NCBI GenBank assembly: GCA_963740455.1
Contig: CAVUEF010000007.1
Coordinates: 372,001-436,000 of the forward strand
DNA from: Paucibacter sp963740455
Lineage (GTDB): Bacteria > Pseudomonadota > Gammaproteobacteria > Burkholderiales > Burkholderiaceae_C
Length of the DNA: 64,000 nt
Direction of reading: 5' to 3'
Shown: positions 24,372-33,640 of the stretch, piece by piece
Layout: the number at the start of each line of letters is the position of its first letter
Position numbering within the stretch: the stretch's first letter is position 1
Made by a program: the position numbers and the translations under genes
Notes under the pieces: model-generated
Told to the model about the DNA's origin: nothing
The model's input: only the letters and a program-made list of their open reading frames with translations
The model's database searches: none

Positions 24372-25142
24372 TCAGTAGGCGCTGGATGCGGGCCTTGCAA
24401 GCTGGCCGCCGAGGAGCGCCTCGATGTCGTCGAGCAGCCCGCTGGCGCCAAACCGGAAGCGTCGCGGATTGAGCGCTTGGCGCCCCAGCTTGTCGGCCGC
24501 CAGGGCCAGATAGATGCTGGCGTCATGCACCGTGCGGATCCCACCCGACGCCTTGAACCCGGCGGCCGACATGCCGCTGGCGGCGATTTCGTTCAGCATC
24601 ACGGCGGCTGCCTCGGGCGTGGCAGAAACCTGGCTCTTGCCGGTGCTGGTCTTGACGAAATCGGCACCTGCCGCCAAAGCCAGGCGCGTCGCTTTGGCGA
24701 TCAACTCAGGTCGGGCGAGCGCACCGCTTTCGATGATGACTTTGAGCGTGAGCGGCACGCTGGCACGCCTGACCTCGTCGAGGAAATCGGCGCATTCATT
24801 GTTGAGGCCTTGCATCAGCGCGTCATAAGGCAACACGACATCGACCTCGTTGCCGCCGGCCGCCACGATGCTGCGCACATCGGCGAGCGCACACGCCAGG
24901 TCGAGCGCACCGTCGGGAAAGTTGGCCACCGCGGCGACTTGAATGTCGGCGGGCAACAAGCGCCGCGCCAGCGCCACGAAGCGCGGCCAGACGCACACCG
25001 CAGCGACATGGCCGAAGGCGCCTTGCGCGCGCTGACACAGCCTTTCGATGTCCGCGTCGGTATCGCCGTCGTTCAGGCTGGTCAGGTCAAGGCATTGCAG
25101 CGCCAGTCGGGCGGCTTCGAGCGGGGTCAAGTCTTGCGTCAT
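24372..25142 (-). CDS. deoC: Deoxyribose-phosphate aldolase
   Basis: Protein of 256 aa. The Schiff-base Lys sits in ADFVKTSTGKS; KASGGIRTV closes the barrel active site, and VVLPYDALM is the conserved early strand. It converts deoxyribose-5-phosphate to glyceraldehyde-3-phosphate and acetaldehyde. ATG 25142 is preferred to TTG 25154. It lies 18 bases behind cdd and 5 before deoA, so deoxynucleoside breakdown is organised as one transcript; no phosphopentomutase gene is present here. Confidence 0.95.
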   Translation of the reverse strand: MTQDLTPLEAARLALQCLDLTSLNDGDTDADIERLCQRAQGAFGHVAAVCVWPRFVALARRLLPADIQVAAVANFPDGALDLACALADVRSIVAAGGNEVDVVLPYDALMQGLNNECADFLDEVRRASVPLTLKVIIESGALARPELIAKATRLALAAGADFVKTSTGKSQVSATPEAAAVMLNEIAASGMSAAGFKASGGIRTVHDASIYLALAADKLGRQALNPRRFRFGASGLLDDIEALLGGQLARPASSAY

Positions 25143-25160
25143 AGGTTTCTTCAAAATTGA

Positions 25161-25574
25161 TCAGACCAGATGCCCGGGCCCGAAACTGTGCGGAAGCAAT
25201 TGTTCCAGCGTCCACGATTGTTTCACGCCGTTCGAATCTGCGGCGATGACGAGCATGTCGCCACCGCCAAATTCGCGCAGCTTCTGACGGCAGCCGCCGC
25301 ACGGCGTGATGGTCTCGGGGCCGGGCCCGGTGACGAGCACGGCCAACGCCCTCGCTCCGCCCGCCATGACCATCGCACTCAGCGCGCTGGCCTCGGCGCA
25401 CCAGCCCTGGGGATAGGCGGCGTTCTCGACATTGCAGCCCGCGTGTATCGCGCCCCGCTCGTCGAGCACCGCAGCGCCGACCGCGAAGCAAGAATACGGT
25501 GAGTACGAGCGCGAACGCGCAGCTTGCGCCGCGGCGAGCAGCGCGTGCAACACTTCGTCGGAAAGTTCAAGCAT
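25161..25574 (-). CDS. cdd: Cytidine deaminase
   Basis: Protein of 137 aa, of the short homotetrameric class. Zinc and catalytic residues are visible: GCNVENAAYPQGWCAEASAL (Cys and the proton-shuttling Glu) and TPCGGCRQKL (two Cys). It deaminates cytidine and deoxycytidine to the uridine forms. ATG 25574 has GAGGA 6 bases upstream. First gene of the operon with deoC and deoA. Confidence 0.96.
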   Translation of the reverse strand: MLELSDEVLHALLAAAQAARSRSYSPYSCFAVGAAVLDERGAIHAGCNVENAAYPQGWCAEASALSAMVMAGGARALAVLVTGPGPETITPCGGCRQKLREFGGGDMLVIAADSNGVKQSWTLEQLLPHSFGPGHLV

Positions 25575-25596
25575 CAGATTCCTCGGAACAAATCGG

Positions 25597-27846
25597 TCAG
25601 TAGTCCAGCCACTCCATCTCGCCCAGCAGCGGCGCACCCTTGATGCGCTCCAGCGTCTGGGTCAGCACCTCGATATTGTTGTCGAACGAGCCATGGCTGG
25701 CGCTCGCCTGATCGCCCATGCGGGTCTGCCGCACCTTGGGCTGGGTCACGGTGGTCAGCTCCAGCTTCTTGTCGGGCGGCGACCACGCCTTTTGCCACTG
25801 TTTGATGAAGGGCAGCTGTTGCGCGTCCCACTGTAGCGCGTCGTTCGCAAACTCGGGCAGCAGCGCGCGCTCCATGCCCAGCAGCGGCATCTTGCGTGCA
25901 TCGTCCAAGGCGCGCGACACCAGGCACAGCAGCGATTTGCTGTAGACGGGGTTCTCACCGTTGGGCAGGCCGTCGGCGCGCTCGTTGGCGTCGCTGAGCT
26001 GGTACAGCCAAAGCTTGTCCAGGCTCAGCAAACCCGCTTTAGCGGCGGGCAGGTAATGCTCGACGGCAAAGCGCACCGAGCAGGCCGCCGCGTACAAGGT
26101 ACAGGTGCTGACCGTCGGGCGGTTCTTGTCGGCGGGCAGTTGCGCCATGCGGCTCAACAAGTGACCCAGCACGATGGAACCGGCCGAGTGCCCGACCAGA
26201 TGCAGTTCGAGACGGCAGTCGTCCTTGCGCAGCGCCTTCGACAAGGCCTGCAAGTGCACGCCGGTCAAGTCCAGCAGGCGGTCTTTCTCAGCCGCAGCTT
26301 TGGCGTTGTCGCGCATCTCGCCCCAGATGCCCTTGCCCACCACATGCGCGAAGGCCTCGATGGCGCGGTCCTTGGCTTCACCCAGATTCAGCCAGCCGCC
26401 GGCACGCTCGATCTGGTCGCCAAAGAGCTTGCGCGTCCAGTCTTCGAGCATGCCGGTCAGGGTTTCGCCGGCGCCTGTCTTCCAGGTCAGGAACAAGGGG
26501 TAGATGCCGTTCGCGTCGAAATACGGCGCGAGCACGCGGATGCGTTCGATCGAATCAGCTTCGCTGTTCAATCCGCCATGCGCATAGATCGCGAGCTTGA
26601 GCACCTTCTGATTGCGCGCCTTGTGCCAGCGCAGCGGTTCATCGACGACGATTTCCTTGGCATGACCTGCCGCGTCAGCTGCCTCGCGCGTGAAGTCGCT
26701 CACCACCAGCTTGCCGTTGTTGCCAGCCACCAAGGTGTGCAAATAGGCGGCATCGGTCGACATCGGTTCATAGGCCGGCGTCTTGAATTCGTGATCGATC
26801 GGCCAGGCGTCGTCGACCGGGTTGTTGGGCTGTCGCGCACAGCGGTCGAGCTCGTTGAGCGAGCGGCCACTGGCAACGCGCCAGCGCGAAGCCCGCTGCG
26901 TGCGCATGCCACCCGCTGCGTCGGCAATCTGCACCGCCACGCCCAGCGCGCAGGCCCAGGCATCGGTGGCGTTGATGGCCCAGTCGTCATAGGGCAGGAT
27001 GGCAAAGCCCGAGCGACCCCAGCGCAGACCCCACGAGTTCTGCACGATGAAGCCGCGTTCGTTGTAGCCCACCAGCGCGAACGCGTGGCCGCCTTTGCTC
27101 TTGGGATCCGTCAGCGCACTGATGACCGGCAACTCGGCATGCCGGGTGGCGGGCGCCAGCGGCTTCTTGTTCATCAGCGCGTCCCACCCGTCGTGCGCCT
27201 GCGCCGACACGTAGACGGCGCCGATCTCGGCAATCGCGGCCTGCACATCGACCACCGAAGTCTTGGTGATGCGGTAATAGACCCCCAGCGGCCGGCGCGT
27301 CGCGTCGACCGACCACTCAGGCCCGGGACGGGTGAAGATCGGCTTGTTGTCGGCATCCAGCGGAAACGGCCACAAGGCATCCGTGCACACACCATGCTTG
27401 TGCCAGCCCTTGAGCGCGCCGCGGCAGCTCGAACCGTCGTAATCCTGACCCGGCCACTCGTCGTAACGTTTGGCCATCTCGTAGAGCATGCGCGGGCTGA
27501 CCGACTCGAATTTGGCGCGGCTCTTGCTCTCGATATGGCGCGCCCATAACAAGTAATTGGCCGTGCAGCACAGGCCGAAGCCGGTGCAAGCGCCTTCGGT
27601 GCCCTGGTTCAACACCAGGCCTTGCAAGACATAGCTGCGCAGGAACTTCTTGATGTCGGCGTCCGACGGAAATGCCTGCGGGAGTGAACGCAGCGGCGGC
27701 GCGTAGAGCCGATCGCGGAAGTCGAAGCGGTCGGGCCGGGCATCGAGCACGCGGCCCATGCTGGTGCTTGTCGTGGCTCCGGATGAAGCTGCGCGGCTGG
27801 TCTTGCCGGCAGCCTTTCGACTGCTGGAGGGCGTGGGCTTGGGCAT
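25597..27846 (-). CDS. Papain-like (C1) peptidase fused to an alpha/beta hydrolase domain
   Basis: Protein of 749 aa without a clear signal peptide; the first 35 residues are Ser/Thr/Lys-rich. Residues 60-310 are a C1-type cysteine peptidase: Gln81 and Cys87 in NQGTEGACTGF, His254 in KGGHAFALVGYN, Asn270 in IVQNSWGLRWG. Residues 415-700 look like an alpha/beta hydrolase: LAIYAHGGLNSEAD (oxyanion strand) and LHLVGHSAGS with Ser554 as nucleophile. The two domains are on one unbroken frame. The combination could process a protein and then an ester or lipid, but the substrate is unknown. It stands alone, 22 bases upstream of cdd on the same strand, so it may read through into the nucleoside operon. 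Confidence 0.85.
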   Translation of the reverse strand: MPKPTPSSSRKAAGKTSRAASSGATTSTSMGRVLDARPDRFDFRDRLYAPPLRSLPQAFPSDADIKKFLRSYVLQGLVLNQGTEGACTGFGLCCTANYLLWARHIESKSRAKFESVSPRMLYEMAKRYDEWPGQDYDGSSCRGALKGWHKHGVCTDALWPFPLDADNKPIFTRPGPEWSVDATRRPLGVYYRITKTSVVDVQAAIAEIGAVYVSAQAHDGWDALMNKKPLAPATRHAELPVISALTDPKSKGGHAFALVGYNERGFIVQNSWGLRWGRSGFAILPYDDWAINATDAWACALGVAVQIADAAGGMRTQRASRWRVASGRSLNELDRCARQPNNPVDDAWPIDHEFKTPAYEPMSTDAAYLHTLVAGNNGKLVVSDFTREAADAAGHAKEIVVDEPLRWHKARNQKVLKLAIYAHGGLNSEADSIERIRVLAPYFDANGIYPLFLTWKTGAGETLTGMLEDWTRKLFGDQIERAGGWLNLGEAKDRAIEAFAHVVGKGIWGEMRDNAKAAAEKDRLLDLTGVHLQALSKALRKDDCRLELHLVGHSAGSIVLGHLLSRMAQLPADKNRPTVSTCTLYAAACSVRFAVEHYLPAAKAGLLSLDKLWLYQLSDANERADGLPNGENPVYSKSLLCLVSRALDDARKMPLLGMERALLPEFANDALQWDAQQLPFIKQWQKAWSPPDKKLELTTVTQPKVRQTRMGDQASASHGSFDNNIEVLTQTLERIKGAPLLGEMEWLDY

Positions 27847-28002
27847 GACTGTCTCCCGTGCTGGTATGGATGCGGCGCATCTTGCGCAGTAGCGTGCAAG
27901 CGCGTCAATCCCTACCCTCAGTTCGAACTGGCGGTGCCAACGCTGGTCCGACACTACACTTGAAGTTCAGAGTTAACTACGGGTTCAACAAGGAAGCAGC
28001 GC

Positions 28003-28986
28003 ATGAAGATCTGCATTGTTGGCGCAGGCGCGATTGGCGGCTGGTTCGCGGCGCAGCTGGGCCACCGCATCGGCTCGGAGCTGCAGCTCTCGGCGCTCGC
28101 ACGCGGCGCCACGCTGCAAGCCTTGCAGGCGCACGGCTTGCGCATGGACTCGAACGGCGCGCGTATCAAGGTGGCGCTGCACGCGAGCAGCGATCCGCAA
28201 GCGCTCGGCCCGCAAGACCTGATCGTGCTGGCCGTGAAAGGCCCGTCGCTGGCCGGCGTCGTGCCGGCCGTGAAGGCGATGCTCGCGCCGCATACCAAGG
28301 TGTTGGTGGCGATGAACGGGGTGCCCTGGTGGTTCTTCGACGGTCTGGGCGGTCCCTGCCACGGCCTTCAACTTGATGCCAGCGATCCTGGCGGCTTGGC
28401 AGCGGCGGCGATTCCGAGCACGCAGGTGATCGGTTGCGTCGTGCACGCGGCTTGCAGCTCGCCCGCGCCGGGACTCGTGCGCCATGTGATGGGCATGGGC
28501 CTCATCATCGGCGACCCGGCCGGCGGCGTGCCCGGGCACATCACGGCGCTGTCCGAGCTGCTCAGCCGTGCAGGTTTCAGCGTCACCGTCTCGGCGCGCA
28601 TCCAGAAAGACATCTGGTACAAGCTCTGGGGCAATCTGACGATGAACCCGATCTCGGCGCTGACCGGCGCCACCTGCGACCGCATCCTGGACGACGCCTT
28701 GGTGCGCGGCTTTGTCAGCGCCGTGATGCGCGAGGCGGCCGTGATAGGCGAGCGCATCGGCTGTCCGGTGCACCAGACACCCGAAGAGCGCCACCAGGTG
28801 ACGCGCAAGCTCGGTGCCTTCAAGACCTCGATGCTGCAGGATCTGGAGGCGGGCCGACCCTTGGAGCTTGACTCGCTCGTCGGCGCGGTACGCGAGATCG
28901 GTCAACACTTGCAAGTGCCGACGCCGTATACCGACGCGCTGCTGGGCCTCACGCGTTTGATGGCACACACACGTGGCCTGGCCTGA
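28003..28986 (+). CDS. panE: 2-dehydropantoate 2-reductase family protein
   Basis: Protein of 327 aa. An N-terminal NADP-binding Rossmann fold (CIVGAGAIGGWFAAQLG) is followed by the ketopantoate reductase C-terminal domain, with the catalytic Lys in KDIWYKLWGNLTMNPISAL. ApbA/PanE enzymes reduce ketopantoate for coenzyme A synthesis, but the family has many members with other substrates, and a longer loop (about 125-150) is present. The gene is alone on the plus strand between divergent and convergent units, so specificity is not proven. Confidence 0.85.
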   Translation: MKICIVGAGAIGGWFAAQLGHRIGSELQLSALARGATLQALQAHGLRMDSNGARIKVALHASSDPQALGPQDLIVLAVKGPSLAGVVPAVKAMLAPHTKVLVAMNGVPWWFFDGLGGPCHGLQLDASDPGGLAAAAIPSTQVIGCVVHAACSSPAPGLVRHVMGMGLIIGDPAGGVPGHITALSELLSRAGFSVTVSARIQKDIWYKLWGNLTMNPISALTGATCDRILDDALVRGFVSAVMREAAVIGERIGCPVHQTPEERHQVTRKLGAFKTSMLQDLEAGRPLELDSLVGAVREIGQHLQVPTPYTDALLGLTRLMAHTRGLA

Positions 28987-29046
28987 GGTCGCTTGCGTCG
29001 GCGGGACCGGCGTGGCGCAGACTCGCCATCGATCAGCGCGGACACC

Positions 29047-30038
<992 letters not shown>

Positions 30039-30063
<25 letters not shown>

Positions 30064-30830
30064 GAGATCAATACCTGTACGAGCAGGCCCAAGCAAGTCA
30101 CCACACCAAAACTCAGCACGATCAGCGCAGCAGCCTGATGGCCGTTGACGCCGCGCATGCTGTTCATCATTGGCTGCAGCAGTTCCACCGTGCCACCGAG
30201 CAGCAGATTGGCAATCGCAAATTCCATCGCCGCCGTGATCCAGCTCAGCAGCAAGGCCGCCATCAAGGCTGGCATCAGGAGCGGCAACAAGACGCGACGC
30301 AGCGTGTGTGAGTCGCTGGCGCCCAGCGTGCGACCGGCTTCCAGCAAGGTGGTCGCATCAAGCTGCTTCATCGCGGCACCGAGCGCCTTGTGCACGAGCG
30401 GAAACAGCGTCGGCGTGATCACCGCCACATACACCATGCGCAATTCCAGCCAGGCGCCCCAGCGACCGACAAACAGTTCGAGCGCGCCGATCGCCATCAC
30501 CACCAGGGGGATCGCGTAGGGCAGCAACGCCAACGCATCGAGCAGGCTCAGCAGGCGCGGCGAGGTCAGGCGCGCCGACAGGCTGGCCGCACTGCCCAGC
30601 AGCAGGGCCGCCAGCGCGCTGAGCAACGACAGCCACAGCGTGTTGATCACCGCGGACTGGGCGCGCGGTGCCCGGGCAATCTCGGACAGCCATCGCAGCG
30701 TCGGCTGCTCGGGCAGCAGGCTGCGGTCCCAGCGCAAGTGCGTGGCATAAAGCAGCACAACCAGCAGCGGCAGCAGTGTCACGAGCAGCATCGCGGCCAG
30801 CGCCAGGCGCGATGGACGCAGCCATTTCAT
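30039..30830 (-). CDS. ABC transporter permease (second subunit)
   Basis: Protein of 263 aa with six hydrophobic segments. The coupling-helix motif is seen near DATTLLEAGRTLGASDSHTLRRVLLPLL (EAA-loop region, EAGRTLGAS). It overlaps the first permease by four bases (ATGA) and the ATPase gene by 25. It belongs with the binding-protein-dependent importers for small charged substrates. Confidence 0.9.
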
Positions 30831-31654
30831 GGCGAGTACCTCAGGCGACCGGCGAGCCAGCGACCTCCGGCGATGACCAGCACCAGCATCGCAAACATCA
30901 GCACCGCCAGCAGCGACGACAGCTCGGGTTGCGCGAAGATGTCGCCGCTGACAAGCGCGGCGATGCGCACCGCCAGCACGTTGGCGGCCGTGCCCGACAG
31001 CGCGAACGGCGTTGCGTAGGCGGCCGCCGCATTGGCAAACAGCAGGCTGCCGACCTCGACGATGCTGGGTAGCAGCAGCGGCAGGCCAACGCGGCGCCAG
31101 AACATCCACGGGCCCGCGCCCAGTGTGGCGGCAGCGTCGAGCAAGCCGCCCTCGACCATTTGTACCGGGGCAATCAACAGCAAGGTGGCCAACGGCACTT
31201 GAAACGACACATACGCCACCAGCAGACCGGAATTGCGATAGAGGTCGAAAGGCAGGGCGATGCCGGCCATGGCAAGCGTGCTGCTGACGATGCCTTGCGC
31301 GCCGAACAGCAGCGTCATCGCCACGGCCAGCGGCACCCCGGAGAAGTTGGCACCCATACTGCTCAGCGCCGTGATCAGGTTCTGCCAGCGCGGCATCTCG
31401 GCCAGCGCGACGCAAGCGCCGGTGCCGATCACGAGCGCGATCAGCGTGGACAGGCCGGCAATCCAGACCGTATTCCACAGCGCCTGCAAGTAGTAGCCGT
31501 CGGCGACCAGCTCGTGCGCGGCGCAGCTGTCGCCATGCACGCAGCTCGCGAGCAGATCTGCGGTGCGCCATCCGAACGGCAGGGCGATGCTCAGCAGCAC
31601 CAGCAAGAGCAAGGGAGCAGCAGCCAGCAGGGCGCTGCGCGGCGACAGACTCAC
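30827..31654 (-). CDS. ABC transporter permease (first subunit)
   Basis: Protein of 275 aa, six hydrophobic segments, EAA-loop DAAATLGAGPWMFWRRVGLP. It starts with GTG 31654, which overlaps the stop of the phosphatase-type gene (GTGA). The periplasmic loop between the first segments has two Cys (ASCVHGDSCAAHE), probably disulphide-linked. It forms the membrane pore with the second permease. Confidence 0.9.
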   Translation of the reverse strand: MSLSPRSALLAAAPLLLLVLLSIALPFGWRTADLLASCVHGDSCAAHELVADGYYLQALWNTVWIAGLSTLIALVIGTGACVALAEMPRWQNLITALSSMGANFSGVPLAVAMTLLFGAQGIVSSTLAMAGIALPFDLYRNSGLLVAYVSFQVPLATLLLIAPVQMVEGGLLDAAATLGAGPWMFWRRVGLPLLLPSIVEVGSLLFANAAAAYATPFALSGTAANVLAVRIAALVSGDIFAQPELSSLLAVLMFAMLVLVIAGGRWLAGRLRYSP

Positions 31655-32448
31655 GCCTGCGAACCCAACAGCCGGTGCAGCACGAAGTCGTGAATGCCAA
31701 CCTGCGTGTCAGGAGGCGTCGCGTCGTCGTCGGCGTCGCGCGGCAGCCAGACCAGCGGCACGTCGCGCTCCTGCTCCAGCGGGCCACCATGCATGCGGTC
31801 GGCGTGCATGCCATGGTCGCTGGTGAACAAGACGTCGTAGCCGTTCGCATGCCAATGCGGCAGGGCCAGAGCCAGCATCATGTCGAGCTTGCGAGCGCTG
31901 AGGGCATAGGCGTCGGACTCGCCACCATGCAGGTGTCCGGCATGGTCGGGGCCCATGGCATGCGCCAGCAGCAAGGCTGGCTTGTGCAAGGCGCGCAAAT
32001 GCTCGGCGTCGGCCAGCAGGTGCGAGTCGGAGTAGTCGTCCTCGAAGTACCAGCTTGCGCCGGCAACACCCCGCTCAGGCAACGCCGCGTGGCGATGCCT
32101 GAACGGATCGAAGGTCTCGCCGGCGAGCAGCTCGAAGAACCAGTGATAGGCCGCGATGGCAGAGCCGAGCCCCTGTGCAGCCAGCGCGTCGAACAGCGTG
32201 GTGCCGCAATCCTTGCCGACTTGTTGGTTGCTGATGATGCCGTGCTCGAGCGGGCGCTTGCCGCTGATCAGGGTGGCGTAGAGCGGCCTGGAAATGCCGG
32301 GCAGCTCGCAGCGCAGCGTCGACCACTGCGCCCGCCCGGCGTCCAGCATGGCGCGCAGGAACCCCATGTAATTGCGCGCCGTATCTGCCCTCAGCCCGTC
32401 GGCCACGAAGAGCACCAACTTGCGGTGCTGCGCTGCGGATCGGCTCAC
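31651..32448 (-). CDS. Alkaline-phosphatase superfamily hydrolase (phosphodiesterase-like)
   Basis: Protein of 265 aa without a signal peptide. AP-superfamily metal ligands are readable: FVADGLRADTARN (first Asp), MGPDHAGHLHGG (Asp/His) and TSDHGMHADRMHGG (Asp-His). The likely nucleophile lies in LPGISRPLYATLISG. It is shorter than typical nucleotide pyrophosphatases (about 400 aa), yet all metal sites seem present. GTG 32448 overlaps the stop of the binding-protein gene. Placed inside an ABC importer operon, it probably works in the cytoplasm on the imported phosphate or phosphonate ester. Confidence 0.82.
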   Translation of the reverse strand: MSRSAAQHRKLVLFVADGLRADTARNYMGFLRAMLDAGRAQWSTLRCELPGISRPLYATLISGKRPLEHGIISNQQVGKDCGTTLFDALAAQGLGSAIAAYHWFFELLAGETFDPFRHRHAALPERGVAGASWYFEDDYSDSHLLADAEHLRALHKPALLLAHAMGPDHAGHLHGGESDAYALSARKLDMMLALALPHWHANGYDVLFTSDHGMHADRMHGGPLEQERDVPLVWLPRDADDDATPPDTQVGIHDFVLHRLLGSQA

Positions 32449-33506
32449 TGCGCGCCCGTCACTTCCATCTGCCAGGCCCGCGGCAGCTTCTTGACTTCCT
32501 CGGTCCAGATGGCCGGACGTATGGCGTGGGCCGACTTGTACTGCGCGCTGTCGATCAGCTTGTTCTTCACGTCATCGGGCAGTTTGATGCTGTCGACGCG
32601 AATCGGACGGGCATGACCATGCGCCAGATTGATCTGGCCGGCATCGCTGAAGATGTACTCGCGGGCCCACATCGCTGCGTTCGGATGCGGCGCATTCTTG
32701 TTCAGGATGGTCGTGTAGCCGCTCGTCACCGAGCCGTCCGAGGGAATCAGAATCTCATAGTCGGCGGCATTTGGGATCTTGTCGCGGTAGGACAGCGCGT
32801 TGAAGTCCCACATCACGAACACGTCGGCCTCGGCACGCTCCATCAGCGCGGGCGCGGGATTGGTCGTGATCAGGCGGTGCTGCTTGGCGTTCTGCGCGAA
32901 CTGTGCCAGTGCGGGCTGCAGCCGCTTCTCGTCGCCGCCGAGCGCGATGGCGGCGGCAAGCACGCCCGCGTTCGCTTGGGCGGAGCGTCCGACCTCGCCG
33001 ATCAGAACCCGGTAGTTGCCCTGGAACAGCTCCTTCCAGCTGTGCGGCACGCGGCTCACGCGCTTCTTGTTGACCGCGAACGCAATCGTGCCCGTGTAGG
33101 CCAGCGCCCAGTGTCCATCGGCGTCCTTCGCCCAGTCAGGGATCTGGCTCCAGGTGCTGGGCTTGTAGGCGCGGGTGATGCCGCGCGACTTGGCGATGGC
33201 GCCGAATTCAAAGCCGACGTCGCCGATGTCGACCGAGGCATTGCCTTTCTCGGCCTCGATCTTGGCGATCTCCTCGGCGCTGCTCATGTCGGTGTCCACA
33301 TGCTCGATAGCGTCGATGCGCTTCAGATCGGCCCAGGTGGCAGCCCAGTTGGCCCAGTCGTCGGGCATGCCGACACTGGCCAGCTTGCCCTCGGAACGCG
33401 CGGCCTTTTCGAGGTCCTTGACCGCCGGCGTGTTCGCCCAGCTGGTTGACAGGACGGCCAGCAGCGAAAGCATGATGGCGGCGGACAGCGTTCTACGGTT
33501 CATCAT
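32445..33506 (-). CDS. ABC transporter periplasmic substrate-binding protein
   Basis: Protein of 353 aa. A Sec signal peptide ends at TSWANT (about residue 24). The mature part has the two-lobed extracellular solute-binding fold of the Fe3+/spermidine/AEP class (ADVFVMWDFNALSY is a hinge-like strand; YTGTIAFAVNKKRV starts lobe 2). AAGGAG lies upstream of ATG 33506. It is the first gene of the importer proper and follows the TonB receptor gene after 134 bases that hold two hairpins. Ligand unknown; an organophosphate or phosphonate is suggested by the neighbours. Confidence 0.87.
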   Translation of the reverse strand: MMNRRTLSAAIMLSLLAVLSTSWANTPAVKDLEKAARSEGKLASVGMPDDWANWAATWADLKRIDAIEHVDTDMSSAEEIAKIEAEKGNASVDIGDVGFEFGAIAKSRGITRAYKPSTWSQIPDWAKDADGHWALAYTGTIAFAVNKKRVSRVPHSWKELFQGNYRVLIGEVGRSAQANAGVLAAAIALGGDEKRLQPALAQFAQNAKQHRLITTNPAPALMERAEADVFVMWDFNALSYRDKIPNAADYEILIPSDGSVTSGYTTILNKNAPHPNAAMWAREYIFSDAGQINLAHGHARPIRVDSIKLPDDVKNKLIDSAQYKSAHAIRPAIWTEEVKKLPRAWQMEVTGAQ

Positions 33507-33596
33507 TTGAGGTCTCCTTGGATGCTTGCGGATGCTTGAAAGCCCGCGGCGCACTGGAGCGACGTTCGACATCGCGTCCAGGTCGCAGCGGGCTCT

Positions 33597-33632
33597 AGCC
33601 AGGGCGAGGTCTGTGCTGACCGCGCCCTGGCT
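33597..33632 (-). terminator. Hairpin between TonB receptor and binding-protein genes
   Basis: AGCCAGGGCG and CGCCCTGGCT make a perfect 10-base stem with a 16-base loop just behind the TonB receptor stop. A second inverted repeat, AGCCCGC and GCGGGCT (33541-33594), follows. No T tract is present, so the first may attenuate rather than stop transcription, lowering importer expression relative to the receptor, or protect mRNA ends. Confidence 0.55.
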
Positions 33633-33640
33633 CCAACGAA

